A stretch of DNA of 64,000 nt from Microbacterium sp. SD291 (GCF_017355365.1 NZ_JADIJR010000011.1:55792-119791); one strand, 5' to 3'; positions 53,589-62,312 are shown, counted from the stretch's first letter. Notes: generated by a model from the sequence alone, not told the origin. Numbers and translations: made by a program.

Positions 53589-54902
53589 GTGGAAGCACTG
53601 CTCTATGCGGCCGGCCTCGTGTTCATGCTGATCGGCCTCGGCCTGTCGATCGGCCTGCACGAGATCGGCCACCTCGTCCCCGCCAAGCTCTTCGGCGTGC
53701 GCGTCGGCCAGTACATGATCGGATTCGGCCCGAGGCTGTGGTCGAGGCGCATCGGCGAGACCGAGTACGGCTTCAAGCTGCTTCCGCTCGGCGGGTTCAT
53801 CTCGATGTCGGGCATGTATCCGGCGTCTGCGAGCGCCGGGCCGGCGAAGGGGCTGTTCCGCTCGCTGATCCAGGATGCCCGCTCGGCCAACGACGAGACG
53901 ATCGCCGAGGGCGCCGAGGAGCGCGTGTTCTATCGCCTGCCGGTGTGGAAGCGGGTGGTCGTCATGCTCGGCGGTCCGCTGATGAACCTCATCCTCGCGG
54001 TCGTGATCTTCACCGTCCTGGTCTCCGGCATCGGGGTGCAGCAGGGCACCACGACCATCGCCTCGGTCACGGAATGCGTGCTGCCCGCCGGCTCCACCGC
54101 CACGGAGTGCGCAGCGGACGACCCCGCTTCTCCTGCTGCCGAGGCCGGGATCAGGCCCGGCGACGTCCTGGTCTCGATCGACGGGCAGGCAGTCTCGACG
54201 TTCGCCGAGGCGACGGCGATCGTGCAGGCCGCTCCCGGTGAGACGCTCGACCTCGTCGTCAGCCGCGACGGCGCCGACAAGACGCTCGCGATCACGCCCA
54301 TCGAGGCGGAGCGGACCATCACGGATGCCAGCGGTCAGCCGACCCTCGACGAGAACGGCGAGCCCGTCGTCAAGAAGGTCGGTTACGTCGGCATGGGGTC
54401 TCAGATGGGCTTCGTGCAGCAGCCGCTCAGTGCGGGACCGCAATTCGCCGCCGAGAACGTCGGGCGGGTGGCATCTCTGATCGTCAACCTGCCGGTTCGC
54501 CTGTGGGACGTCGGCGTGTCGCTGGTGACCGGCGGAGAGCGCGACCCCGACGGCCCGCTGAGCGTCGTCGGCGTCGGGCGGATCGCCGGCGAGGTCGCCG
54601 CCACAGACGCCCCGATCCTGAACAGGTTCTCAGTGCTGCTGGGGCTGCTGGGCTCGCTGAACATCGCCCTCTTCGTCTTCAACCTGATCCCACTGCTGCC
54701 GCTCGACGGCGGTCACGTCGTCGTCGCGCTCTGGGACGGCCTCAAGCGGGTCTGGGCCAGGGTCTTCCGACGGCCTCCGCCCGCTCCGGTCGACGCGACG
54801 AAGCTCGTGCCGCTGACGGTCGTCGTCGCGGTGCTGCTGATCGCCATGGGCGCCCTGCTGCTCGTCGCCGACCTCTTCAACCCGGTCGACATCCTGCAGT
54901 AG
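53589..54902 (+). CDS. rip1: Site-2 protease, M50 metallopeptidase (RseP/Rip1-like)
   Basis: 437 aa, GTG start. Zinc-binding HEIGH at residues 24-28 in the first helix and NLIPLLPLDGGHVVVAL (about 369-385) with the third ligand Asp in LDG. PDZ domain about 150-230 between helices 2 and 3 (AGIRPGDVLVSIDGQ). Four transmembrane helices. Cuts membrane anti-sigma factors within the bilayer, releasing sigma factors; in mycobacteria the orthologue sits beside dxr and ispG as here. Confidence 0.9.
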   Translation: MEALLYAAGLVFMLIGLGLSIGLHEIGHLVPAKLFGVRVGQYMIGFGPRLWSRRIGETEYGFKLLPLGGFISMSGMYPASASAGPAKGLFRSLIQDARSANDETIAEGAEERVFYRLPVWKRVVVMLGGPLMNLILAVVIFTVLVSGIGVQQGTTTIASVTECVLPAGSTATECAADDPASPAAEAGIRPGDVLVSIDGQAVSTFAEATAIVQAAPGETLDLVVSRDGADKTLAITPIEAERTITDASGQPTLDENGEPVVKKVGYVGMGSQMGFVQQPLSAGPQFAAENVGRVASLIVNLPVRLWDVGVSLVTGGERDPDGPLSVVGVGRIAGEVAATDAPILNRFSVLLGLLGSLNIALFVFNLIPLLPLDGGHVVVALWDGLKRVWARVFRRPPPAPVDATKLVPLTVVVAVLLIAMGALLLVADLFNPVDILQ

Positions 54903-54907
54903 CGCGA

Positions 54908-56791
54908 TCAGGCGAGAGCCTGGGTCACCAGCCGTTCGAGGGTGCGGATGCCGTCACGGGACAGGATCGACTCAAGGTGCCCCTGCACGGAGGCGAAGCG
55001 CTCGCCGCGGAGGGCGTAGACGTCACCCGTCGCAGGGTCCGCCGACACACCGGCGTCGCCGACCTTCGTCGTCCCGGGTGCCACGCGTGCGGTGAACGTG
55101 TTGTAGAACCCGATCGACGCGTCTTCGCCGAACACCGGCACGGCCTTCTGCAGCCCCTGATGCGGGGTGTCCAGCGGCGCGAGATCGATGCCGAGCCGGT
55201 CGGCGAGGATCTGGTGGCTGAGGCACACCGCGAGGAGCGGCGCCGTCTGGTCGAGGCGGCGCGCCACGATCTCGCGCATGCGGGCGATGCGGTCGTTCGC
55301 GCCGTCACGCGGGTCGCCGGGGCCGGGGCCTGCGATGACGAGGTCGGCGGCGTCGAGGTCGGCATCCTGCACCTCGCTCCACTGCGCGATGGTGACGTCC
55401 AGGCCCAGGTGGCGCAGCTGGTGCGCGAGCATCGTGGTGAAGCGGTCCTCCGCATCGACGACGACGGCCGTCCGGCCGGCGAACGGACCGGTGAAGTCGT
55501 CGCCCTGCGGGTTGAGCCAGAAATCGGCCAGGCGGGAGTTCCGAGAGGAGAGCAGCTCGGCGACCAGCGGGTCGTCGGCGAGCGAACGGGTCTCGCCCGG
55601 CGCATCCGCATCGCTGCGGGCCTCGGCGACGCTGTCGCGATCGATCGCGCCGATCGCACCGAGGACACCTGCTGCCTTGCCGTGCGTCTCGGAGACCTCG
55701 CCGTGCGGGTCGGAGTGGCGGACCAGGGTCGCCCCCACGGGGACGCTCAGCGTGCCGTTCTCCAGGTACACCGTGCGGATGAGGATCGGGGCGTCGAGGT
55801 CGTGACCGCCGTCGTCGTTCGGGGTGAACAGCGCGGCGACGCCGGAGTAGTAGCCGCGGGGCTTGCGCTCATGGCGGCGGATCACCGCGCAGGCGTTCTG
55901 CATGGGTGAGCCGGTCACGGTCGGGGCGAACATCGTCTCGCGGAGGATGTCCCGCGGGTCCAGCCTGCTGCGTCCTCGGAGCATGTACTCGGTGTGCGTG
56001 AGCCGCGACATCTCCTTCAGGTGCGGGCCCGTGATGCGGCCGCCGTCTGAGCAGACCGCGCTCATCATCTTGAGCTCCTCGTCGACGACCATGAAGAGCT
56101 CTTCGGTCTCCTTGGTCGAGGAGAGGAACTCCACGAGCGTCTCCCGCGTCGCACCGCCCGCGGGATGGCGGAAGGTGCCCGAGATCGGGTTCATCGTGAC
56201 GACGCCCTCGCGTGCGACGACGTGCGCCTCGGGACTCGCGCCGACCGAGATGTGGCCGGGGGTGAAGACCGCGAAGGTCCAGTACGCGCCGCGCTCATGC
56301 GTCAGCAGGGCGCGGAACCAGGTGAGGGCTGCAGTGCGGTCATCGACGTCGATGTGCGCGGTGAAGTCGCGGCGGATGACGAAGTTGGCGCCCTCACCGC
56401 GGCCGATCTCGTCGGCGATGACGGTCTCGACGATCCGCGCGTACTCGTCGTCGGCGATGTCGAAGCCCTGGTCGCGGAGCGGGACCGACGTCTTCGGCAG
56501 GTCGGCGAGCAACTCGCGTGTGGGCAGGTGCAGGTGCTCGTGGACGATCACGCAGCGCAGCGGCGCGCCGTCGTCCTGGGCGACGAAGCCGCGCTCGCGA
56601 ACCTGACGGTAGGGGACCATCGCGAACACCTCGCGGGCGGCGCCGTCGACCGTCAGCGGGATGTCCGCGAGCAGGTCGACATCGACGACGTCTCCGGTGA
56701 GGAGCTCGACCGTGTCGGCGCCGTCCCTGGCGATGAGGACGAACGACGCGTCCCGGTCCGCTGCGAGCTCGGCGAGGCGTGAGAGGGTCAT
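54908..56791 (-). CDS. Fused anthranilate synthase (chorismate-binding plus glutaminase), TrpE(G)/PhzE-like
   Basis: 627 aa from ATG 56791 (AGGAGAC upstream). Residues about 1-400 are a chorismate-binding domain: NPISGTFRHPAGG, DEELKMMSAVCSDGGRITGP, ETMFAPTVTGSPMQNACAVIRRHE, GYYSGVAALFTP. Residues about 435-627 are a class I glutaminase: GPGPGDPRDG, nucleophile AVCLSHQIL (Cys about 522; GCLGHQ is usual), and VQGHLES (His/Glu of the triad, about 603; usual HPES). It makes anthranilate for tryptophan, or ADIC if a true PhzE. The Trp attenuator just upstream argues for tryptophan control. It interrupts the rip1-ispG pair. Confidence 0.88.
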   Translation of the reverse strand: MTLSRLAELAADRDASFVLIARDGADTVELLTGDVVDVDLLADIPLTVDGAAREVFAMVPYRQVRERGFVAQDDGAPLRCVIVHEHLHLPTRELLADLPKTSVPLRDQGFDIADDEYARIVETVIADEIGRGEGANFVIRRDFTAHIDVDDRTAALTWFRALLTHERGAYWTFAVFTPGHISVGASPEAHVVAREGVVTMNPISGTFRHPAGGATRETLVEFLSSTKETEELFMVVDEELKMMSAVCSDGGRITGPHLKEMSRLTHTEYMLRGRSRLDPRDILRETMFAPTVTGSPMQNACAVIRRHERKPRGYYSGVAALFTPNDDGGHDLDAPILIRTVYLENGTLSVPVGATLVRHSDPHGEVSETHGKAAGVLGAIGAIDRDSVAEARSDADAPGETRSLADDPLVAELLSSRNSRLADFWLNPQGDDFTGPFAGRTAVVVDAEDRFTTMLAHQLRHLGLDVTIAQWSEVQDADLDAADLVIAGPGPGDPRDGANDRIARMREIVARRLDQTAPLLAVCLSHQILADRLGIDLAPLDTPHQGLQKAVPVFGEDASIGFYNTFTARVAPGTTKVGDAGVSADPATGDVYALRGERFASVQGHLESILSRDGIRTLERLVTQALA

Positions 56792-56827
56792 GGATGTCTC
56801 CTGTGCGGGGCTCCGGCTCGGCTCACG

Positions 56828-56851
56828 AAAAGACCGCCCCGGAGGCGGTCT
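56828..56851 (-). terminator. Attenuator terminator (trp-type)
   Basis: On the minus strand AGACCGCC, a five-base loop and GGCGGTCT form an 8-bp stem followed by TTTT, 36 bases before the anthranilate synthase start. Arm GACCGCC (region 3) can instead pair with GGCGGT of region 2 upstream. Confidence 0.8.
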
Positions 56852-56874
56852 GGATTCGTGGGAACGCGAAAACA

Positions 56875-56889
56875 CCGCCTAGGAGGCGG
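56875..56889 (-). promoter_or_regulatory. Attenuator pause/anti-antiterminator hairpin (regions 1:2)
   Basis: CCGCCT-CCT-AGGCGG stem of 6 bp overlapping the end of the leader peptide. Region 2 (GGCGGT, 56874-56879) pairs alternatively with ACCGCC (56844-56849) of the terminator, making the 2:3 antiterminator. Confidence 0.65.
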
Positions 56890-56914
56890 GCCACCAGGTG
56901 ATGTTCGCGAGCAT
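56879..56914 (-). CDS. trp leader peptide with tandem Trp codons
   Basis: 11 codons plus TAG, reading MLANITWWPAS. The two adjacent UGG codons (56896-56891) lie just before region 1, so stalling for lack of charged tRNA-Trp covers region 1, frees region 2 and forms the antiterminator. No Shine-Dalgarno; TAGTTT 7 bases upstream suggests a leaderless mRNA beginning at this ATG. Too short to be found by gene finders. Confidence 0.8.
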   Translation of the reverse strand: MLANITWWPAS

Positions 56915-56921
56915 GGGGTGA

Positions 56922-56927
56922 AAACTA
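56922..56927 (-). promoter_or_regulatory. -10 element of the trp-type leader transcript
   Basis: Minus-strand TAGTTT, 7 bases before the leader-peptide ATG at 56914. Confidence 0.45.
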
Positions 56928-57030
56928 TCACACCGGCGGTGCCCGACCCGGCGGATGACGTCACCGGAAGACGCCGCGCAAGCGGCTGTGCTCCGACGCG
57001 GACGTCCAGCCCGCGTCCATGCGGGCGGCG

Positions 57031-57036
57031 TAGTCT
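57031..57036 (+). promoter_or_regulatory. -10 element of leaderless promoter (ispG)
   Basis: TAGTCT, 6 bases before GTG 57043. Confidence 0.55.
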
Positions 57037-57042
57037 TATGTC

Positions 57043-58194
57043 GTGCCAGCAGTGAACCTCGGGATGCCGAAGATCCCCCTAGTCCTCGCCCCTCGCCGCA
57101 AGTCCCGCCAGATCAAGGTGGGGAAGGTGCTCGTGGGCGGTGACGCCCCCGTCAGCGTGCAGTCGATGACGACGACGAAGACGACCGACATCAACGGGAC
57201 CCTGCAGCAGATCGCCGAGCTGACCGCCTCCGGGTGCGAGATCGTGCGCGTCGCGGTGCCGTCGCAGGACGACGCCGATGTGCTGCACATCATCGCGAAG
57301 AAGAGCCAGATCCCGGTCATCGCCGACATCCACTTCCAGCCGAAGTACGTGTTCCAGGCGATCGACGCCGGCTGCGCGGCCGTGCGCGTGAACCCCGGAA
57401 ACATCCGCAAGTTCGACGATCAGGTCGGCGAGATCGCCAAGGCCGCCAAGGATGCCGGCGTCTCCCTCCGGATCGGCGTGAATGCAGGGTCTCTCGACCC
57501 GCGGCTGCTGCAGAAGTACGGCAAGGCCACCCCGGAGGCGCTCGCCGAGAGCGCACGCTGGGAGGCGTCGCTGTTCGAGGAGCACGACTTCCACGACTTC
57601 AAGATCTCGGTCAAGCACAACGACCCGGTGATCATGGTCCAGGCGTACCGTCAGCTCGCCGAGATGGGCGACTGGCCGCTGCACCTCGGCGTCACCGAGG
57701 CGGGTCCCGCGTTCCAGGGGACCATCAAGAGCGCGACTGCCTTCGGCATCCTGCTCGGCGAGGGCATCGGAGACACGATCCGCGTCTCGCTGTCGGCGCC
57801 GCCCGCCGAGGAGGTCAAGGTCGGCCACCAGATCCTGCAGTCGCTGAACCTGCGCGAGCGCAAGCTCGAGATCGTCTCGTGCCCTTCCTGCGGCCGTGCA
57901 CAGGTCGACGTCTACACGCTCGCCGAGGACGTGACCGAGGGTCTCAAGGACATGACGGTGCCGCTGCGCGTCGCCGTGATGGGCTGCGTCGTGAACGGAC
58001 CGGGTGAGGCGCGCGAGGCCGACCTCGGCGTCGCGTCGGGCAACGGCAAGGGACAGATCTTCGTCAAGGGCGAGGTCATCAAGACCGTCCCCGAGGCGGA
58101 CATCGTCGCCACGCTCATCGAAGAGGCGAACCGCATCGCCGCCGAGATGGGCCCCGAGGCTCCGCTCGGCACCGCCCAGGTCGTCACGGTCTGA
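57043..58194 (+). CDS. ispG: 4-hydroxy-3-methylbut-2-enyl diphosphate synthase
   Basis: 383 aa, GTG start without ribosome site. TIM-barrel part: [52 protein letters not shown]-terminal [4Fe-4S] domain with [12 protein letters not shown] (about 284-295) and [26 protein letters not shown] (about 310-335) giving the third Cys and the cluster Glu. Reductive step of the MEP pathway before ispH. It lies 2.1 kb downstream of rip1 and 6.7 kb from dxr. Confidence 0.97.
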   Translation: MPAVNLGMPKIPLVLAPRRKSRQIKVGKVLVGGDAPVSVQSMTTTKTTDINGTLQQIAELTASGCEIVRVAVPSQDDADVLHIIAKKSQIPVIADIHFQPKYVFQAIDAGCAAVRVNPGNIRKFDDQVGEIAKAAKDAGVSLRIGVNAGSLDPRLLQKYGKATPEALAESARWEASLFEEHDFHDFKISVKHNDPVIMVQAYRQLAEMGDWPLHLGVTEAGPAFQGTIKSATAFGILLGEGIGDTIRVSLSAPPAEEVKVGHQILQSLNLRERKLEIVSCPSCGRAQVDVYTLAEDVTEGLKDMTVPLRVAVMGCVVNGPGEAREADLGVASGNGKGQIFVKGEVIKTVPEADIVATLIEEANRIAAEMGPEAPLGTAQVVTV

Positions 58195-58204
58195 GCAGCA
58201 TTCG

Positions 58205-59074
58205 ATGACGCACACGTCCACGACCGTGTCCTTCGCCGACGGCGCCGTCACCGGTGACGGTGTCGTGCTGCGCGTCGAGCCGTCCGCAGACGGCACCGTG
58301 GTGATCGTCGATCGGACCCCGTTCCACCCGGTCGACCACACTTGGCCGGATCAGCCCGGTGATGCGGGCACGATCTCGAGCGGCAAATCGGCTGTGAGTG
58401 TGACAGAGGCGCTGATGGCCGCGGCATCCGATGCGGGCGATTTCGCCGTGGGTACGGGCATCCCCGTCAAGCGCGGCGCTGAGGGGTGGGTCTGGCTCGT
58501 CGGGCACCTGCTCGACGGCGATGCGCCCGAGTGGCTCGTCGCGGGTGCTCCCGTGGCGCTGTCCGTGGACGAGTCCCGCCGCGCCGGCCTGAGCCGTGGT
58601 CACACAGCCTGCCATCTGGCCTCGCTCGCGCTCGACCTCGCCGTGGCCGACCTGTGGCGCAAGGAGCCCGGGACGGATGCTCTCGGCAATCCCGACTTCG
58701 AGGGCAGGGCGAACCAGTCCAGCCGCATTCATGAGGACGGCGCCGTCGACGAGTACCGCCTCGGCAAGAGCCTGCGCAAGGCGGGCTTCGACACCGAATG
58801 CTTCGCGGCGACGCTCGCGGACCGAGAGGCCGCGATCAACGCGCAGCTCGAGTCCTGGGTCGCCTCGGCTGCTGCGAGCCGGGTCGTGACGGAGGGGCCG
58901 ACCATAGTCGACCGCCGCAGCTGGCACTGCGAGCTGCCCGAAGGCACCGCGAAGATCCTCTGCGGCGGGACGCATGTGCACTCCCTGGCCGAGTTCGCGT
59001 CGATCAGGGTGACGCTCGACCTCAACGACCCGCAGCTGCTCGTCATGACGACGACGGCGATCGCTGCGGACTGA
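58205..59074 (+). CDS. Free-standing alanyl-tRNA editing protein (AlaX-like, tRNA_SAD)
   Basis: 289 aa from ATG 58205, 10 bases after ispG. SAD-domain zinc motif HTACH (133-137) and CGGTHVH (253-259), the HxxxH...CxxxH pattern of AlaX and the AlaRS editing domain. N-terminal glycine-rich beta barrel as in AlaX-M, with VVIVDRTPFHP. AlaX proteins hydrolyse Ser-tRNA(Ala) or Gly-tRNA(Ala). Absence of AlaRS C-Ala domain suggests AlaX-M. Not next to alaS or proS. Confidence 0.82.
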   Translation: MTHTSTTVSFADGAVTGDGVVLRVEPSADGTVVIVDRTPFHPVDHTWPDQPGDAGTISSGKSAVSVTEALMAAASDAGDFAVGTGIPVKRGAEGWVWLVGHLLDGDAPEWLVAGAPVALSVDESRRAGLSRGHTACHLASLALDLAVADLWRKEPGTDALGNPDFEGRANQSSRIHEDGAVDEYRLGKSLRKAGFDTECFAATLADREAAINAQLESWVASAAASRVVTEGPTIVDRRSWHCELPEGTAKILCGGTHVHSLAEFASIRVTLDLNDPQLLVMTTTAIAAD

Positions 59075-59083
59075 CCCGCGCTC

Positions 59084-60307
59084 TCAGCGAACGAACCCGG
59101 CCTGCACTCTGCCTCCGGCGCGCTCGAGCTCTGCTTCGACCCTGTCTGCGAACGTGTCGTAGTCGTCCTCGAGGAAGGGAGTGGCGAGCCGATCCGCGCG
59201 CGACGCGCTCAGCGCGCGTAGTCGCCGCGGCAGCCATTTTCCGGTGGCGATCCAGCGGTGATCCGACAGGAGCATGAGCTCCGCGATGCGCTCGAACAGA
59301 GCGGATGCCACGGCTCGTCGCTCCAGGGGGTCGATCGCGTCGCGAAGGTCGTCGAGCAGGTCGGTGATGACGTACCGGCGGAAGGCCGAGTCCTCCGCGG
59401 TGAGAAATGGGCCGGCCTCCAGGACGGCGCGCCATTCCCGGCGGAGCCCATCGAGGCGTCCGTCGTCGAGGACGGCTGCGCCCTCGACGAGCATGTGCAC
59501 GATCACCGGGCGATGCCTCGAGACGTCCCGTTCGGCCCACTCCGTGAACCCCGAGGGCGTGTACGCGAACACTTCGAAGATCTCGTCGTCGAAGGCGTGG
59601 GTCGCCGCCGCGCTCGTCGTCTCCGCGTCTTCGAAGAGAGTGTCGCCGATCAGCAGGAGATCGATGTCGCTCGTGACGGTGCGCTCGCCGCGGGCCGTGC
59701 TGCCGGCGACGACTGCGATCGTCGCTCCGGGGTAGAAGGCGGTGATGAACCGCTCGGTGATGTCGGAGTAACCGTCGGCGTCGGCGTGATCGGGATGCGT
59801 GACAAGGCTGCGCTCGGGGTGTCGCCGGCTCGCGTTCGCAGCCGCTCCCGCGGAGCCGACAGCGTCGCGCAGCATCCGATCGATCCCGGGATGCCGCGGC
59901 AGCGAGCCGATCTCGGCGAGGGTGAACCACCGTGCCTCCGCCAGTTCGCCGTCGACGAACTCGATGGGCGCTCCGGGCGGGAGCGCGCACTCGAAGGCGA
60001 TCGTCGTGTAGCCGACCCGATCCCCGTTGGCGTACTCGACCACGAGATCCTCACCGCCGTAGGCGCCGATCACCCGGCCGACCGCCGGCTGAACGCCGAT
60101 CTCCTCGAGCACCTCTCGTGCGACGGCATCCGCCGGCTCCTCGCCCGGCTCGATTCCGCCACCGACAAGCCCCCACATGTCCGACCCGTGCTGCCGGGCG
60201 AGCAGAAGCCGGTCGCCGTCGCGGATGACCGCGGTGACGGCGGGGAGAAGCAGGAGATCGCGGCCGATCCGGGCACGGAGGCTCTTCACATAGGACGAGA
60301 TGGGCAT
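59084..60307 (-). CDS. Nudix hydrolase fused to nucleotidyltransferase-like domain
   Basis: 407 aa. Residues 49-72 hold a complete Nudix box (GGIEPGE, then REVLEEIGV), so the N-terminal about 150 residues hydrolyse a nucleoside diphosphate linked to X. A linker (about 150-175) leads to a minimal nucleotidyltransferase motif VAGSTARGERTVTSDIDLLLIG (about 201-221) with the paired metal Asp residues of the GSxARG-DxD family, then a helical tail (about 300-400) typical of MNT/KNTase-like proteins. No MnT partner (HEPN) is adjacent, though the C-terminal helices could play that role. Ten bases upstream of the RNB gene stop. Confidence 0.75.
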   Translation of the reverse strand: MPISSYVKSLRARIGRDLLLLPAVTAVIRDGDRLLLARQHGSDMWGLVGGGIEPGEEPADAVAREVLEEIGVQPAVGRVIGAYGGEDLVVEYANGDRVGYTTIAFECALPPGAPIEFVDGELAEARWFTLAEIGSLPRHPGIDRMLRDAVGSAGAAANASRRHPERSLVTHPDHADADGYSDITERFITAFYPGATIAVVAGSTARGERTVTSDIDLLLIGDTLFEDAETTSAAATHAFDDEIFEVFAYTPSGFTEWAERDVSRHRPVIVHMLVEGAAVLDDGRLDGLRREWRAVLEAGPFLTAEDSAFRRYVITDLLDDLRDAIDPLERRAVASALFERIAELMLLSDHRWIATGKWLPRRLRALSASRADRLATPFLEDDYDTFADRVEAELERAGGRVQAGFVR

Positions 60308-60316
60308 GTTCAGAGC

Positions 60317-61732
60317 TCAGGCACCGAACTCGACCTCGCCCTGGGCGATGTCTGCCCGCACGACTCTCAGACGCACCACGTCGCCGGGAACCGCGGTGGA
60401 CGGTACGGGAGCGGATGCCGTCACGGCCGGTTCCGCGATCTGGATGGTCGCCCGTTCGCCGCGCAGCTCGATCACCGTGGCGTCGATCTCGGTGCCGACG
60501 AGGGGCGTGAGCAGCGCGGCTTCGACGCAGTTGATCGTGGCGCGGTCGAGAGCGGATGCGCGCTGGCCGGACTCCTGCATGAGCGCGGGCAGCAGCGGAA
60601 GCGATTCGCGTGCCCACGCCGGCACCTCTTCGCCGCGGGAGACAGCCAGGCAGATCGCGAGCGACCAGCGGTCGACCAGCCGGCGCAGGGGAGCGGTCGT
60701 GTGCGCATAGGGCGCGGCGATCGCCGCCTGCTCGGCATCCTTCGGCGCCTCGCCGTCGAATGCGATGTAGCCGGCGCCGCGGAAGAGCGTCGCCGCAGCC
60801 TCGAGCACGGGGAGCGTCAGCGGATCGGCACGGTCGAGTTCGCGAAGGTAGTCGCCGTAGCGGCCGGTTGTCCAGGGGCGGCCGAGCGCCTCGGTCTGGT
60901 GCCGGAACGCCTCGAAAGACTTCGCGTCGGGCTCGGGCATCGTGCGCAGGATGCCGACGCCGGCGTCGAGCATGAGTGAGGCTGCGGCCATTCCGGTCAT
61001 CAGCGACAGCTGGGCGTTCCAGTCCTCGACCGGAAGCGGACTGCTGCGGACGATCGCGTACGTGCCGTCGGGCGCACGCACGACCTCCTCATCGGGAACG
61101 TTGAGGCTCGCCCCTCCGCGGAGTCGCTCCTGCTCGATGCGAAGCCGGCCGATCTCGGGCAGCAGGGCGACAGGTCCGTCCTCGCCGCGATCGAGCGAGG
61201 CCTGCACGGCGACGTAGTCGAGCTGCGCGCGCGATCTGATCAGCGCCCGCTCGAGCCGGAAGTCGGAGACGGTGCCGGCGGCGTCCAGGGCGAAGGTCCA
61301 CACCAGTGCGGGCCGATCGCCGTCGGGGAGCAGCGACGCGCGGTCCTCGCTGAGGACGGGCGGATGCAGGGGGATGCGGCCGTCCGGGGCATACAGTGTC
61401 TGGCCTCGGCGACGGGCCTCGGCGTCGACGGCCCCGCCCGGAGTCACGAATGCCGGGACATCCGCGATCGCGTAGCGGACGGTGTAGCCGTCGCCCCTGC
61501 GCTCGAGGTGGAAGGCCTGATCGAGGTCACGCGAGCCGGCGGGGTCGAGCGTGGCGAACGGCACATCGCGGAGGTCGAGATCGGGCGGAGCGGCGGTCGC
61601 CGCTTCGGCCTCGGCGAGCGCGTCGGCGGGGAATTCGGCGGGCGACTCGAGCGACTCCCTCAGCGCCGCCAGCGCGGCGGCGAGTTCGGTCTGAGCGGCG
61701 GAGGGGGCGACCCGAGATCGGCGTTGTGGCAT
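60317..61732 (-). CDS. RNB-domain exoribonuclease (RNase II family)
   Basis: 471 aa. RNB signature DPAGSRDLDQAFHLERRGDGYTVRYAIADVPAFV (about 64-98) with the acidic metal residues, then YAPDGRIPLHPPVLSEDRASLLPDGDRPAL and APYAHTTAPLRRLVDRW (about 368-384). Lacks the N-terminal cold-shock domains of RNase R and is shorter than RNase II; a C-terminal S1-like piece (about 415-470) is present. Degrades single-stranded RNA 3' to 5'. Transcribed leaderless, divergent from the small lipoprotein gene. Confidence 0.88.
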   Translation of the reverse strand: MPQRRSRVAPSAAQTELAAALAALRESLESPAEFPADALAEAEAATAAPPDLDLRDVPFATLDPAGSRDLDQAFHLERRGDGYTVRYAIADVPAFVTPGGAVDAEARRRGQTLYAPDGRIPLHPPVLSEDRASLLPDGDRPALVWTFALDAAGTVSDFRLERALIRSRAQLDYVAVQASLDRGEDGPVALLPEIGRLRIEQERLRGGASLNVPDEEVVRAPDGTYAIVRSSPLPVEDWNAQLSLMTGMAAASLMLDAGVGILRTMPEPDAKSFEAFRHQTEALGRPWTTGRYGDYLRELDRADPLTLPVLEAAATLFRGAGYIAFDGEAPKDAEQAAIAAPYAHTTAPLRRLVDRWSLAICLAVSRGEEVPAWARESLPLLPALMQESGQRASALDRATINCVEAALLTPLVGTEIDATVIELRGERATIQIAEPAVTASAPVPSTAVPGDVVRLRVVRADIAQGEVEFGA

Positions 61733-61738
61733 GGCCCC

Positions 61739-61744
61739 ACACTA
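61739..61744 (-). promoter_or_regulatory. -10 element of leaderless promoter (RNB exoribonuclease)
   Basis: Minus-strand TAGTGT, 6 bases before ATG 61732. Confidence 0.55.
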
Positions 61745-61815
61745 TTCGCCGGAGCGGCGGTGGTTCAGAACGCGCGCGGTCCGGGTCGTGAAGTCGACGT
61801 GCTGCCGCCCTCGAG

Positions 61816-61821
61816 TAGCCT
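61816..61821 (+). promoter_or_regulatory. -10 element of leaderless promoter (small lipoprotein)
   Basis: TAGCCT, 6 bases before ATG 61828. Mirrors the divergent RNB promoter. Confidence 0.55.
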
Positions 61822-61827
61822 CATCGG

Positions 61828-62253
61828 ATGAAGTCTCTCCGTGCGCTCGCTCTTGCCGGACTCGCGGCCGTGTGCACGGCAGGTCTGACCGGATGCTCCG
61901 TCGACGCGCTGATCTGGGGGAGCGACGGCGCACAGGTGATCCAGACCACGGAGGACCTCGTTCAGGACATGGCGTCCGGCGGAGCATCCGATCTCCTCTG
62001 CGAGGGTGCCGACGTGGATCTCGGCGCTGCGGGGGATTGGGAGGGCCGCTCCGCAGGGGAGCCCGAGAAGTTCTTCGCCGGCTACTGGGAGGATCAGGTT
62101 CCGCTTGATCCGCAGTGGAACATCAACGTGGAGGGTCTTCCGCCGGGGGTGGCTCCTGGCGACGAGTTTCCCGGCGATGTCTTCTACCGGGAGACGGACG
62201 ACGGGCTCTGCGTCGTCGATGTCGTGTGGTCAACGCTCGTCTACGAGGGCTGA
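61828..62253 (+). CDS. Hypothetical lipoprotein
   Basis: 141 aa. Signal peptide 1-22 with lipobox LTGC (Cys23), so it should be anchored outside the membrane. The mature part is acidic, has one further Cys pair (LLCEGAD and GLCVVDV), and no recognised domain. It lies between the RNB gene (divergent) and the HIT gene on the same strand, with separate promoters for each. Function unknown; codon use is like the neighbours. Confidence 0.75.
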   Translation: MKSLRALALAGLAAVCTAGLTGCSVDALIWGSDGAQVIQTTEDLVQDMASGGASDLLCEGADVDLGAAGDWEGRSAGEPEKFFAGYWEDQVPLDPQWNINVEGLPPGVAPGDEFPGDVFYRETDDGLCVVDVVWSTLVYEG

Positions 62254-62300
62254 CGTGTTCGAGGCCTTCACCCGGGTGATCTGCTGAGTGCTGCCCTGGA

Positions 62301-62306
62301 TAGGCT
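62301..62306 (+). promoter_or_regulatory. -10 element of leaderless promoter (HIT protein)
   Basis: TAGGCT, 6 bases before ATG 62313. Confidence 0.55.
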
Positions 62307-62312
62307 GGCCCG

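Noticed and set aside
54908..56791. Calling the anthranilate synthase fusion a phenazine gene (PhzE).
   Set aside because: No other phz genes are nearby and a Trp attenuator precedes it. PhzE remains a possible evolutionary relative.
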